Origin: Pedobacter psychrotolerans
Lineage (GTDB): Bacteria > Bacteroidota > Bacteroidia > Sphingobacteriales > Sphingobacteriaceae
Length of the DNA: 64,000 nucleotides
NCBI RefSeq assembly: GCF_004340665.1
Contig: NZ_SLWO01000003.1
Location: 62,001-126,000 of the forward strand
Direction of reading: 5' to 3'
The notes below the pieces were generated by a model. That model saw only the letters and a program-made list of their open reading frames with translations, did not search any database and had not been told where the DNA came from. Within the stretch, counting starts at the first letter, position 1. Every line of letters begins with the position of its first letter. Positions 9,508 through 18,254 of this stretch are shown here, one piece after another. Both the position numbers and the translations under genes were made by a program.

Positions 9508-9849
9508 AATTTATTTTTTTTGTTTTTAAAATTCCATCTCGATGGAAACTCCGTTTTAAACGATTCATACAACCAATTTGTTTGTCGCCAAAACAGAACA
9601 CTGTATTATTTTTTAAAAAAATTATATTCTAATTGGCACAATTTAATCACGCATTTGATTATAAACCGATTGCAAAAGTAAGGAACAATCGTTAAAAATT
9701 TGTTAAAATGTAACATAAATATAGTGTTAAAAGAACACGAAGTCATGTTTAAGTCATGAATGATTTAAATGGGTATTATTGGCAATAATGTTGTAATAAG
9801 CAGAACATATATGCGTTTTGTATATACTTTAGAAAAAGATCTAAAGCTT
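9508..9849. other. AT-rich intergenic region between divergent genes
   Basis: About 340 bp without a convincing gene. On the minus strand TACTTTTG (9680-9673) fits TAnnTTTG and could start a leader of about 165 nt for the small exported protein. A short inverted pair TCCATC..GATGGA lies near that start. The plus-strand half leads into the structured region before pnuC. Confidence 0.4.
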
Positions 9850-9950
9850 CCTCGGCGGAGTAGTTAACCGCCAATGAGGATTTCTTCATAAATAGTTTGT
9901 TTGGTTTATTATCCGGTTAGAGGAGCCCTCCTCTACCGGATTTTTTCTTT
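9850..9950 (+). promoter_or_regulatory. Structured leader with intrinsic terminator in front of pnuC (candidate riboswitch/attenuator or small RNA)
   Basis: Two hairpins precede pnuC. The first is 9850-9879 (CCTC-GGCGG, loop AGTAGTTAA, CCGCC-AAT-GAGG). The second is a terminator, arms 9911-9925 and 9928-9941 (ATCCGGTTAGAGGAG / CTCCTCTACCGGAT, one bulged T), followed by a T-rich run to 9950. It ends about 30 bp before the pnuC start. An intrinsic terminator placed upstream of a gene with no other plus-strand gene before it suggests transcription attenuation or a short independent RNA. I see no TPP-box consensus. Ligand and switching are not shown. Confidence 0.5.
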
Positions 9951-9979
9951 TATAGCTTTTTCTCTTACTTTTGATCAAT

Positions 9980-10597
9980 ATGATCATGCTAATAGCATCA
10001 TTCTTTCAATTTGTTACTTCACAGTTTCAGCAGACCACCCTTTTAGAATGGGTTGCGGTGATTGCTGGTTTTCTCTGCATTTATCTTGCCGCCAAAGAAA
10101 GTATCTGGAACTGGCCAATCTCCATCATCAGTGTGGTCGCTTATGGCATATTGTTTTTTAGAGAGGCAATGTACGGCGACATGACGCTTCAGATTTATTT
10201 CTTGTTTACCGCATTTTATGGCTGGTATTTCTGGATTAATAAGAAGGTGGAGCAACATCGGCCAATTTCCAGGCTGACATTGAGACAGTGGCTTTTGGTA
10301 ATTTTATCTATTACCCTGCTAAGTGTTTTACTCGGTTGGTTTATGGATCATTACACTAACAGTACCGTACCTTATGCAGATGGATTTTGTACTTCTGTAA
10401 GTTTTGCCGCGCAGTTGCTCTTAACCAGAAAAATGTTAGAAAACTGGTTACTGTGGGTTTTTGCCAATATCTGTTATGTTCCATTATTTATTTATAAAAA
10501 TCTTAACCTAAGCGCATTACTATATCTCGTACTAATTGTTATTGCATTTAATGGTTATTTAATCTGGAGAAAAACATATCGTGAACAAATCAATTAA
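9980..10597 (+). CDS. pnuC: PnuC-family nicotinamide riboside/mononucleotide transporter
   Basis: A 205-aa integral membrane protein with about seven hydrophobic segments and the PnuC-typical aromatic motif FYGWYFW. It should carry nicotinamide riboside across the inner membrane by facilitated diffusion, with trapping by phosphorylation. PnuC relatives can instead take thiamine or riboflavin, but the coupled downstream NadR-like kinase favours an NAD precursor. ATG 9980 is chosen; a TTG at 9971 or ATG 9986 are alternatives. TACTTTTG at 9966-9973 resembles a -7 box but lies almost on the start. The gene overlaps the next one by 17 bp. Confidence 0.85.
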   Translation: MIMLIASFFQFVTSQFQQTTLLEWVAVIAGFLCIYLAAKESIWNWPISIISVVAYGILFFREAMYGDMTLQIYFLFTAFYGWYFWINKKVEQHRPISRLTLRQWLLVILSITLLSVLLGWFMDHYTNSTVPYADGFCTSVSFAAQLLLTRKMLENWLLWVFANICYVPLFIYKNLNLSALLYLVLIVIAFNGYLIWRKTYREQIN

Positions 10598-11111
10598 AAA
10601 AATTGCCATTGTCGGGCCAGAGAGTACAGGTAAATCGACCATGTCTCAATTACTGGCAAAACATTATGGCGTTTCCTGGGTGCCTGAATATGCCCGTTAT
10701 TACTGTGAAAATTTAACAGCTCCTTACACCTTACAAGATGAGGTGAATATGTATTATGGACAGGTAGCATTGGAAGATGCCATCCTCACCACCACCAAAA
10801 GTAATTTTATTATCTGTGATACAACTTTTGTAACGGTAAAAATCTGGAGCGATGAGATGCTAGGTGAAACTCCCAAGGTGGTATTAGATGCGCTTCCGAA
10901 AAGGCCTTATGACCTCTATCTCTTAATGGATATTGATTTGCCATGGCAGGATGACCCTCTTAGGGATTTTCCGAATCAACGGGAATATTTCATGGAAGTT
11001 TGGCACAAGGAATTAAAGGCTTTGGATGCAAAATACGAAGTAATTGGTGGCTTGGGAGCGCTGCGAGTAGAAAATGCAATAAAGGCTGTTGATAGTTTTT
11101 TAGGGCAGTAG
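10581..11111 (+). CDS. NadR-like ATPase, probable ribosylnicotinamide kinase
   Basis: A 176-aa P-loop protein starting at GTG 10581, inside the end of pnuC (17-bp overlap, so translational coupling is likely). It has the Walker A motif GPESTGKST near the N-terminus, then PEYARYY and a DTTFVTVKIW segment, matching the C-terminal nicotinamide riboside kinase domain of NadR (AAA_28 type). The NMN adenylyltransferase and HTH domains of full NadR are absent. With PnuC it would import nicotinamide riboside and phosphorylate it to NMN for NAD synthesis. Family and context agree; exact substrate specificity is inferred. Confidence 0.82.
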   Translation: MNKSIKKIAIVGPESTGKSTMSQLLAKHYGVSWVPEYARYYCENLTAPYTLQDEVNMYYGQVALEDAILTTTKSNFIICDTTFVTVKIWSDEMLGETPKVVLDALPKRPYDLYLLMDIDLPWQDDPLRDFPNQREYFMEVWHKELKALDAKYEVIGGLGALRVENAIKAVDSFLGQ

Positions 11112-11113
11112 AG

Positions 11114-11534
11114 CCTCTCCCTATGAAAGGTTTTAGGTTCGGCTAATGGTGCAACTCTCCCTCTCCTGAAAGAGAGGGAAACAAAGTTTAGTGGTTGAAA
11201 CCTAAACGCCAAGAAATTTACGCCATCCAAATTATATTAACTTATATTCCTTAAATGGTCAAAGAAGACTTCTCCCTATGAATGGTTTTAGGTAGGGGAA
11301 CAAAGGATAGTAGGTAAAGCTTGTGAACGCTAGAAATATCTTCAATCCAACTTACATTATCTTATATTCCTTAAATGGTCAAGAAGACCTCTCCCTATGA
11401 AAGGTTTTAGGTTAGGCAAGCTTGCGTAGCCGTCCCTTTCCTGAAAGAGAGGGAAACAAAGGATAGTAGGTAAAACCTAAACGCCAAAAATTTACGCCAT
11501 CCAACTTACATTACCTTATATTCCTTAAATGGTT
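11114..11534. repeat. Three tandem copies of a palindromic intergenic repeat
   Basis: Unit 1 is 11114-11260, unit 2 is 11269-11380 and unit 3 is 11388-11534, separated by short AAGAAGA-type spacers. Each begins CTCTCCCTATGAAAGG or a close variant, continues TTTTAGGT, and ends with TTATATTCCTTAAATGGT. Units 1 and 3 contain an inner palindrome (CTCTC...GAGAG) and an outer TTTTAGGTT / AACCTAAA pair. Unit 2 lacks the inner palindrome and is about 35 bp shorter. No gene is present in this 514-bp gap. Confidence 0.85.
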
Positions 11535-11543
11535 AATAAACAA

Positions 11544-11576
11544 AAAAGCCCCGATTTACATCGAGGCTTCTATTAT
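11544..11576 (-). terminator. Terminator of typA
   Basis: Inverted repeat AAGCCCCGAT / ATCGAGGCTT (one mismatch) with a TTAC loop and T-rich flank on the minus strand, about 50 bp beyond the typA stop. Confidence 0.7.
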
Positions 11577-11625
11577 AGCTTATCCAACTCCACCTCCGTT
11601 AGAAAGGGCTGGAGTGATGCTTTTT

Positions 11626-13431
11626 CTAAGAAAATTGCTTTCCTTTAACTTTACGTTCTTGCTCTGTTAAGAAGATTTTACGTAAACGCATGCTTGCAGG
11701 TGTAACCTCGATATACTCATCAGCCTGGATGTATTCCATAGCCTCTTCTAACGAGAATTTAATTGCAGGTGCGATACGAGCATTATCATCAGTACCAGAT
11801 GCACGCATGTTGGTTAATGCTTTTCCTTTAACAATGTTTACGACCAAGTCATTATCACGGATGTGCTCACCCATAATTTGTCCTTCATAAACATCAACTC
11901 CCGGATCAACAAAGAAACGACCTCTATCTTGTAACTTATCAATAGAATAAGCAGTTGTTTGTCCTTTATCCATCGAAACCAATACACCATTAGAACGACC
12001 TGGAATTGTACCTTTCCAAGGCTCGTAAGCTTTGAAACGGTGTGCCATAATCGCCTCACCAGCAGTAGCAGTTAAAACGTTGTTACGTAAACCGATAATA
12101 CCACGAGATGGGATTTCGAATTCTAAGTGTTGTAAATCGCCTTTTGGCTCCATAATTAACAACTCACCTTTACGTTGAGTTACCAATTCAATTACTTTAC
12201 CAGAAACTTCACCCGGTACATCAACAATTAAAGTTTCAATTGGCTCATGTTTTTTACCATCGATTTCTTTTACGATAACCTGTGGCTGACCAACCTGAAT
12301 TTCATAACCTTCACGACGCATCGTTTCGATTAGAACTGATAAATGGAGAATACCACGACCGTAAACCAACCATGAATCCGGAGATGCTGTTTCAACAACT
12401 TTTAAAGCTAAATTTTTCTCAGTTTCTTTAATCAAACGCTCTTTAATACGTTGAGAAGTAACCAATTTACCTTCTTTACCGAAGAATGGAGAGTTATTGA
12501 TGGTAAACAACATGTTCATTGTTGGCTCATCAATGCTGATTACTGGTAATTGTTCTGGTGCATCAAAGTCAGAAATCGTATCACCAATATCAAAACCATC
12601 AATACCTACAACTGCACAAATATCACCAGAACTTACTTCTGTGGTACGGATTTTTCCTAAACCTTCGAAAGTATAAAGTTCTTTTACTCTGGTTTTAACA
12701 ATCTTACCATCGCGTTTAATTAAAGTTACCGGTTGGTTTTCTTTAATCGTACCACGGTGAACACGACCAATTGCAATACGACCTACGAAAGATGAATAAT
12801 CTAACGAAGTAATTTGCATTTGTAAAGTACCATCGTTAATTGGCGCAGGTGGAATGTTTGCCACAACCGCATCCAATAAAGCAAAAATATCAGTAGTTGG
12901 AACTTTCCAATCTGTACTCATCCACCCTTGTTTAGATGAACCGTAGATAACCGGGAAATCCAATTGCTCTTCAGTAGCCTCAAGGTTAAAGAACAATTCG
13001 AAAATTTGCTCATAAACCTCTTCCGGGCGACAGTTTTCTTTATCCACTTTGTTTACCACCACAATCGGTTTTAAACCAAGGGCTAAAGCTTTTTGCGTTA
13101 CGAAACGCGTTTGAGGCATTGCACCTTCAAAAGCATCGCAAAGTAAAAGTACACCATCTGCCATTTTCAAAACACGCTCTACCTCACCGCCAAAATCCGC
13201 GTGACCAGGAGTGTCAATAATGTTAATTTTTACGTCTTTGTACTGAACTGATACGTTTTTAGATACAATCGTGATACCACGTTCGCGTTCTAAATCGTTA
13301 TTATCCAATATCAAGTCTCCTGTTTGTTCGTTGTCACGAAAAATAGAACAAGAGTGTAAAATCTTATCAACCAACGTGGTTTTACCGTGGTCAACGTGTG
13401 CTATAATAGCTATATTTCTAATCTTTTGCAT
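11626..13431 (-). CDS. typA: Ribosome-associated GTPase TypA/BipA
   Basis: A 601-aa translational GTPase of full family length. The G1 motif AHVDHGKTT is at 11-19, G3 DTPGH starts at 73 and G4 NKVD is at 127-130. EF-G-like domains II, III and V follow, then the TypA-specific C-terminal domain (about 480-595). It binds the 70S ribosome and acts in ribosome assembly and stress or low-temperature adaptation. It is a single gene, with its own promoter at 13454-13484 and a terminator at 11544-11576. Identification is very secure. Confidence 0.97.
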   Translation of the reverse strand: MQKIRNIAIIAHVDHGKTTLVDKILHSCSIFRDNEQTGDLILDNNDLERERGITIVSKNVSVQYKDVKINIIDTPGHADFGGEVERVLKMADGVLLLCDAFEGAMPQTRFVTQKALALGLKPIVVVNKVDKENCRPEEVYEQIFELFFNLEATEEQLDFPVIYGSSKQGWMSTDWKVPTTDIFALLDAVVANIPPAPINDGTLQMQITSLDYSSFVGRIAIGRVHRGTIKENQPVTLIKRDGKIVKTRVKELYTFEGLGKIRTTEVSSGDICAVVGIDGFDIGDTISDFDAPEQLPVISIDEPTMNMLFTINNSPFFGKEGKLVTSQRIKERLIKETEKNLALKVVETASPDSWLVYGRGILHLSVLIETMRREGYEIQVGQPQVIVKEIDGKKHEPIETLIVDVPGEVSGKVIELVTQRKGELLIMEPKGDLQHLEFEIPSRGIIGLRNNVLTATAGEAIMAHRFKAYEPWKGTIPGRSNGVLVSMDKGQTTAYSIDKLQDRGRFFVDPGVDVYEGQIMGEHIRDNDLVVNIVKGKALTNMRASGTDDNARIAPAIKFSLEEAMEYIQADEYIEVTPASMRLRKIFLTEQERKVKGKQFS

Positions 13432-13453
13432 AAAATGCGCCTCAAATTTGGCG

Positions 13454-13484
13454 CAAAGATAGTGTTTAGAAATGGATTTTCAAC
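13454..13484 (-). promoter_or_regulatory. typA promoter
   Basis: TATCTTTG (13461-13454, minus strand) matches TAnnTTTG, and GTTG at 13484-13481 is spaced 19 bp upstream as a -33 element. The distance to the typA start at 13431 gives a short leader. Confidence 0.55.
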
Positions 13485-13660
13485 TATAATGAACACTATT
13501 TTAATGAGACAATCTTATTGTAATGAGCTCATTTTTAATTAGAAAAGTCATCCAAATTGTTTAGCTTCACAAAAGCAGTCAAACAGAAGCACAGACATTT
13601 ATAGAAATCAAATTCTACAAATGAACAAAACCAAATGAACATTTTTAAGGTCTTACCTAA

Positions 13661-14008
13661 ATGGAAAAATCAATACAAGAATTATTTGATCATTATGAAG
13701 AAAAGTCGATTGAGGTAGAGGCTGCCAAAAGGGCTATGGATGCGGCTGAAGTACCAGATTTATCGAAGGAAAAATACATTACTTCCGACCAGGCCGATGA
13801 ACACCTTATTGCTTGTGTAGAAAGGGAACGCAAAGAAAAGGAATTGGAAACCCTTAGCCAGGAGTGGGCTGAAATTCAGGATGCATTAGTAGAAAAACTT
13901 TGTAAAATCAATACCAAAGTGCTGGTAAAAGATCGACGAGATGAATGTACTGTCTTAATACATTGCGAAGGTGGCGGCATTATGATTGAAGACAAGGAAG
14001 TAAATTAA
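13661..14008 (+). CDS. Hypothetical coiled-coil protein
   Basis: A 115-aa acidic/charged protein with no signal peptide. Residues about 1-85 are rich in Glu, Lys and Ala with heptad-like hydrophobic spacing, suggesting a helical or coiled-coil segment. The C-terminal part (LVKDRRDECTVLIHCEGGGIMIEDKE) looks like a short beta-strand region. I do not recognise a family. It stands alone between typA and a convergent VOC gene. A real gene is likely from its composition and clean ends. Confidence 0.65.
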   Translation: MEKSIQELFDHYEEKSIEVEAAKRAMDAAEVPDLSKEKYITSDQADEHLIACVERERKEKELETLSQEWAEIQDALVEKLCKINTKVLVKDRRDECTVLIHCEGGGIMIEDKEVN

Positions 14009-14011
14009 CTT

Positions 14012-14082
14012 CTTAATGCCCTAATGGTTAATAACTTATACAAAAACATACCTATATTTATTTGAACCATTAAGGCGTTAAG
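14012..14082. repeat. Inverted repeat, 18-nt arms
   Basis: Arms 14012-14029 (CTTAATGCCCTAATGGTT) and 14065-14082 (AACCATTAAGGCGTTAAG) pair at 16 of 18 positions around a loop of about 35 nt. It sits between convergent genes. It could act as a weak terminator, but the arm shape resembles an intergenic palindromic element. Confidence 0.6.
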
Positions 14083-14108
14083 ATATCATTCATAAATTCT
14101 GATACTAA

Positions 14109-14561
14109 TTACAAGTTTACCTTTAACCAATCCGGGTAAGAAATCACGCCTAACTCAGGTTTGGCTTCGCCCTCCAGAATAGCAATAAACTCCAATGCAT
14201 TTCCGTCAGGATCATTGAAATAAATAGCAATAGCCGGCATCCATGCAAAAACCATAGGCGCTAAATCATCGCTCTTTAAAAAATTATACGGCTTTAGGTT
14301 GTTCTCTTGCAAAAAGCTTACGGATTTGTTCAGCACATCATCCACATCGCATCTAAAAGCAAAGTGTCTTACACATACTTCACCTTTCGGTTTTTCCCAG
14401 AGTCCAAGCATTGCTCCTTTCGGTTCGCCAACCCAAAAGAAAGCAATTCTCCTTCCTTCTTCATAATAACATTGGGTTAAACCCATTACATTTTTATAAA
14501 AATCTATAGATCTTTCTAGATCTTCAACATCAATATGTGTTTCAAATAGTCCTTTTATCAT
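14109..14561 (-). CDS. VOC-family (glyoxalase/bleomycin-resistance fold) protein
   Basis: A 150-aa single-subunit VOC protein. It opens with a paired beta-alpha-beta pattern (THIDVEDLERSIDFYKNVMGL) and closes with YFNDPDGNALEFI, whose Glu is the usual metal-ligand position. FAFRCDVDDV near the middle begins the second module. Members are metal-dependent lyases, dioxygenases or binding proteins; the substrate cannot be read from sequence. No operon partner. Confidence 0.8.
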   Translation of the reverse strand: MIKGLFETHIDVEDLERSIDFYKNVMGLTQCYYEEGRRIAFFWVGEPKGAMLGLWEKPKGEVCVRHFAFRCDVDDVLNKSVSFLQENNLKPYNFLKSDDLAPMVFAWMPAIAIYFNDPDGNALEFIAILEGEAKPELGVISYPDWLKVNL

Positions 14562-14707
14562 ACCACGAAGATAAAAAATACACCAGCCTATAAAAAATCA
14601 CCTTTTTCGATAACAACATCATCAAAATTGATAATTATACAATAAGAACAATTTTGGGTTACCCTCTTACAAAGTTTGTATTAACCATAAAACCATTTAA
14701 TTTTCAG

Positions 14708-15385
14708 ATGAGCAAAAGATTGTTAAAATATGCTGTCAGGTTCACATTGATCTTTATCTCGTTGATTGGATTTTACTTTCTGCTGGCTTTTTGTTTTTCG
14801 AGAATTACCATAAACGCTCATCCTAAAAATAAAGCAGAAGTAGCCATCTATATTTTATCCAATGGCATCCATACTGATATTGTAATGCCCGCAGCAAATA
14901 AAGATTTTATCTGGACAGATAAAATCCCTTATTCCAATACTTTGGAAGCTGATGGCACATACCATTACCTGGCCGTAGGCTGGGGAGATCGAAAATTTTA
15001 CCTGGAAACACCAGCATTTTCTGACTTAAAATTAACCACTGCTTTAAAGGCTATAACCGGCCTAAGCACTTCTGCCATACACGCAACCTATTATCAGTAT
15101 CTTAGAGAAGATGAAAACTGCAAAAAAGTAATGATTAGCCATGATCAGTATCAACAGCTGATTCAATATATTACAAACAGTTTTCAGGTAGATTCCTCAG
15201 GGCATTTTATTAAAGTAAACACAAACATTCATTATGATAAGGGTGATGCCTTTTATGAGGCAAAAGGCAGTTACAGCATTTTTAAAACCTGCAACACCTG
15301 GACAAATGCAGCATTAAAGTCATGCGGACAAAGAAGCTGTTTATGGACTATATTTGATACGGGAATACTTGAAAAGTACAATTAG
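14708..15385 (+). CDS. TIGR02117/DUF2459-family membrane-anchored protein
   Basis: A 225-aa protein from ATG 14708; a TTG 54 bp upstream is less likely because the ATG gives a normal short basic N-terminus before a membrane segment (about residues 9-32). The soluble part contains the motifs of the TIGR02117 family: ILSNGIHTDIVMP, HYLAVGWGDRKFYLETP and the Cys-containing FKTCNTWTNAALK. The conserved His and Cys suggest a Cys/His hydrolase-like site facing the periplasm, but no function is established. It ends 3 bp from the convergent esterase gene. Confidence 0.78.
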   Translation: MSKRLLKYAVRFTLIFISLIGFYFLLAFCFSRITINAHPKNKAEVAIYILSNGIHTDIVMPAANKDFIWTDKIPYSNTLEADGTYHYLAVGWGDRKFYLETPAFSDLKLTTALKAITGLSTSAIHATYYQYLREDENCKKVMISHDQYQQLIQYITNSFQVDSSGHFIKVNTNIHYDKGDAFYEAKGSYSIFKTCNTWTNAALKSCGQRSCLWTIFDTGILEKYN

Positions 15386-15388
15386 CAG

Positions 15389-16198
15389 TTAAGCCTCAAA
15401 TGCCCAATTCAAAAAAGCAGGCATCACATCACCCCAGGTTGTTACATCATGCTTTCCACCAACCTTTTCATAGTAAAAGATGTTATCTGGCCGCTTGTAA
15501 CCTTTTTTCAGGAGCTCTTTTACCACATCAATGGTATCATCTATCGAATCAATAATTAGGTTTCTATTGCGATCTGCCTTTTCATCTTCTGTTCCGGTCA
15601 TCAGCCAGAATTTCATATCCGGTTTGGTATCGCTAGAATCGATTAATTCGTGGATAATTCGATCCGCATCGGTGTACCCATCAGTTAAATCTTTTTTACG
15701 CCACCAGAATGCACCCGAAAAAACACCCACAACATCAAAAACAGCCGGATTATTCCAGGCTATATCAAAAGCAGATAAACCACCAAGTGAAAAACCTGCA
15801 AAAGCAACTTTACCTGTAATGGGCATCGCAATTTTCTTTTTAACGAAAGGCAAAAGTTCCTTAATGATAAAATCGTTATATAACCCAGCATGCGCCCCTC
15901 TCCCTTTAAAATCAGGTGTGCCAGCAACGCCATATTCCATTAAACGATCTGCAGATGCTTTTATCGCAACCACAATTAACCGATGATTTCGTTTAGTGAG
16001 GTGTGCATCCTCCAGTAGTTGAGCAAAATCCATTTTCGCTACATCCTGGCCATCATTAACTAAAAGAAGTTCTATTTTTTCATTACCTAAAATCCCTTCA
16101 GGGACATACATATCTATATCTACTTCATGCTGTAAATAAGCAGAAGGAATTTTAAAATGATTGATATTAACTTTTACTGATAAAATTGCGGTGTACAT
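15389..16198 (-). CDS. Alpha/beta-hydrolase, putative esterase (Esterase D/enterochelin esterase-like)
   Basis: A 269-aa protein without a signal peptide. The nucleophile elbow is GFSLGG (about residue 138), a likely acid lies near LMTGTEDEKADRN, and the catalytic His is in GGKHDVTTW near the C-terminus. The N-terminal beta region (LQHEVDIDMYVPEG) is typical of putative-esterase family members. It is divergent from the plus-strand amidoligase operon, whose first gene is a second, shorter hydrolase of the same superfamily, so it may share that pathway. The substrate could be an ester or peptide conjugate; this is unproven. Confidence 0.8.
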   Translation of the reverse strand: MYTAILSVKVNINHFKIPSAYLQHEVDIDMYVPEGILGNEKIELLLVNDGQDVAKMDFAQLLEDAHLTKRNHRLIVVAIKASADRLMEYGVAGTPDFKGRGAHAGLYNDFIIKELLPFVKKKIAMPITGKVAFAGFSLGGLSAFDIAWNNPAVFDVVGVFSGAFWWRKKDLTDGYTDADRIIHELIDSSDTKPDMKFWLMTGTEDEKADRNRNLIIDSIDDTIDVVKELLKKGYKRPDNIFYYEKVGGKHDVTTWGDVMPAFLNWAFEA

Positions 16199-16365
16199 AT
16201 ATTAAATCCCCTAACACTGGCATATTGCCCTTTAATTGGGCAAAGGTACAAATCTCACTAAACTATTAATTATCAGTATTCAATTTTTACATTACGCTTT
16301 TATTTAGGCATACAAGATTCTTTTTATAATAATAAATTTCTATCTTAAAACATTCAATTTTCAAT

Positions 16366-17070
16366 ATGAGAGAAGAACATAAAAAGTGGTACAGCCCAAA
16401 TTTAAGTACAGATATAGATATGCTCATCTTTGGTCATGCTGGCATTCCTGTTTTGCTATTTCCAACCAGTATGGGACGCTATTATGAGAATAAAGATTTT
16501 AAACTAATTGATGCAGTGGAGGGTTTTATTAAGGAGGGTAAAATTAAAGTTTACTGTCCTGATAGTATTGATAAGCTAAGTTGGTACAATAAAAGTATCC
16601 ATCCTGCAGATAGAGTTAAAAATCACATTTGGTATGATAAGTATCTGTTGGAAGAAGTAGCTCCATTGGCTAGAAATGAAACTGGGAGTAATAAAATCAT
16701 TACCGCAGGCTGTAGCTTTGGTGGTTATCATGCGGCCAACTTTGCTTTTCGGCATCCTTGGCTGGTGAGCCATATGTTTAGCATGAGTGGTGCATTTGAT
16801 ATTAAAGGTCAGTTAGATGGCTTTTATAATGATGATGTATATTTTAATAACCCAGTAGATAACCTGATGAACAACAGTAACCCAGAATTGCACCACATGA
16901 AAATTGTTTTGGGAACCACAGACCGGGATATGTGTCGTGCAGATAATGAAAATTTATCAGGCATTTTAGCAAAAAAAGGCATTGATCATTGGCTGGATAT
17001 CAGGCAAAATGCAGATCATGACTGGCCGATCTGGAGAGAAATGTTCCCCAGTTACATTGCGCAATTATAG
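16366..17070 (+). CDS. Alpha/beta-hydrolase, putative esterase (first gene of the amidoligase operon)
   Basis: A 234-aa cytoplasmic protein. The nucleophile motif is GCSFGGYHAANFAFRHP, a probable acid residue is at GTTDRDMCR, and the catalytic His is in ADHDWPIW. The short architecture resembles the esterase family found beside ATP-grasp enzymes. It is followed by the ATP-grasp gene after about 100 bp. In this context a hydrolase could trim or release a peptide-like product, or act as a resistance or maturation enzyme. Which of these is not visible. Confidence 0.78.
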   Translation: MREEHKKWYSPNLSTDIDMLIFGHAGIPVLLFPTSMGRYYENKDFKLIDAVEGFIKEGKIKVYCPDSIDKLSWYNKSIHPADRVKNHIWYDKYLLEEVAPLARNETGSNKIITAGCSFGGYHAANFAFRHPWLVSHMFSMSGAFDIKGQLDGFYNDDVYFNNPVDNLMNNSNPELHHMKIVLGTTDRDMCRADNENLSGILAKKGIDHWLDIRQNADHDWPIWREMFPSYIAQL

Positions 17071-17171
17071 TTTTCTGCAGCAATTATAAGTTTAGGATTT
17101 ATACAAGCAATAAAACAATTAACCCAGTTATACGATTAACCTGTTAACACAATTAAAATTAAATAGTACAA

Positions 17172-18227
17172 ATGAAAAAAATCGGGATTCTATTTGGCCA
17201 GGAACGTTCATTTCCTGAAGCTGTTATCGAAAGGATTAATCAAAAAGCAGAAGATGGCATTACTGCAGAGGCAGTTAAAATCGATAAAATATTTCAAAAT
17301 GTACCCCTTGGTTATTCGGTGATTATCGATCGTATTTCTCAGGATGTTCCGTTTTACCGTGCATCGTTAAAAAATGCAGCTACCACTGGTACCGCCGTAA
17401 TTAATAATCCATTCTGGTGGAGCGCGGATGAGAAATTCTTTAACAATGCACTTGCCGAACAAATTGGTGTTCCGGTTCCGAAAACGGCTTTAATTCCGTC
17501 AAGACAACACCCAACAGGAACCACAGGTGAGTCTTTTTCTAACCTGACAATGCCATTGGATTGGGATGCGATTTTCGAATATACTGGTTTTCCGGCTTAT
17601 ATGAAACCATATGATGGCGGTGGATGGAGAGATGTTTATAAACTTCATGACAAAGAAGATTTTTTCGATAAACACAGTGGGACCGAACAATTGGTGATGC
17701 TTTTACAAGAGGAAATCATCTTCGAAGAATATTTTAGATGTTATTGTATAGGCGGGAAACACGTTCGTATAATGCAATATGATCCACGCAATCCACATCA
17801 TTTACGCTATGCTGTTGATGGGAAAGCACCAGATGCTAAATTGCTAAAAACAGTTGAAGAATATACACTGAAGTTATGCCAGTACTTAGGCTACGATTTT
17901 AATACAGTAGAATTTGCCGTTCGTGATGGTGTGCCTATTGCGATTGATTTCTGCAACCCTGCGCCCGATGCAGATATTAAAAGCGTCGGACAAGAAAATT
18001 TTGACTGGGTAGTAGAAACCACTGCAAATTATGCCATCGAAAGAGCCAAAGCACAAATAGATGGTCAGGATAATTTAACCTGGGGCGAATACATTAAGGC
18101 ATCGGTTGCCGGAAAACCCTTAGTGGCTAAAGCGGCACCAAAAGCAACTGCTAAAAAACCTGTTGCAGCTAAAACAACAACCGAAAAAACAACTGCAAAA
18201 CCTAAGAAAGCAGCTTCAAAAAAATAA
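17172..18227 (+). CDS. ATP-grasp ligase with Lys/Ala-rich C-terminal tail
   Basis: A 351-aa RimK-like ATP-grasp protein. It has a pre-ATP-grasp Rossmann-like domain (about 1-105) and an ATP-grasp fold (about 115-300) with the nucleotide-binding loop YMKPYDGGGWRDV, the hinge FEEYF, and the metal-binding segment VEFAVRDG...IDFCNPAPDAD. It should form an amide or peptide bond by an acyl-phosphate intermediate. After about residue 315 the protein switches to a low-complexity tail of Lys, Ala, Pro and Thr, unlike the rest. It is the second gene of an operon, with only 27 bp before the GCS2-type ligase gene. The substrate is unknown. Confidence 0.8.
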   Translation: MKKIGILFGQERSFPEAVIERINQKAEDGITAEAVKIDKIFQNVPLGYSVIIDRISQDVPFYRASLKNAATTGTAVINNPFWWSADEKFFNNALAEQIGVPVPKTALIPSRQHPTGTTGESFSNLTMPLDWDAIFEYTGFPAYMKPYDGGGWRDVYKLHDKEDFFDKHSGTEQLVMLLQEEIIFEEYFRCYCIGGKHVRIMQYDPRNPHHLRYAVDGKAPDAKLLKTVEEYTLKLCQYLGYDFNTVEFAVRDGVPIAIDFCNPAPDADIKSVGQENFDWVVETTANYAIERAKAQIDGQDNLTWGEYIKASVAGKPLVAKAAPKATAKKPVAAKTTTEKTTAKPKKAASKK

Positions 18228-18254
18228 AAGGGATAAAAATAAACTTCAATTAGG

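Noticed and set aside
9850..9950. TPP riboswitch before pnuC
   Set aside because: The CTGAGA and ACCTGAT consensus blocks of the TPP aptamer are absent.
9901..10161. Plus-strand frame overlapping the pnuC start in another phase
   Set aside because: It begins inside the terminator hairpin and runs across pnuC; the pnuC frame has clear family motifs.
11114..11534. CRISPR-like array
   Set aside because: Units are over 100 bp with palindromes and nearly identical interiors; there are no short direct repeats with unique spacers and no cas genes.
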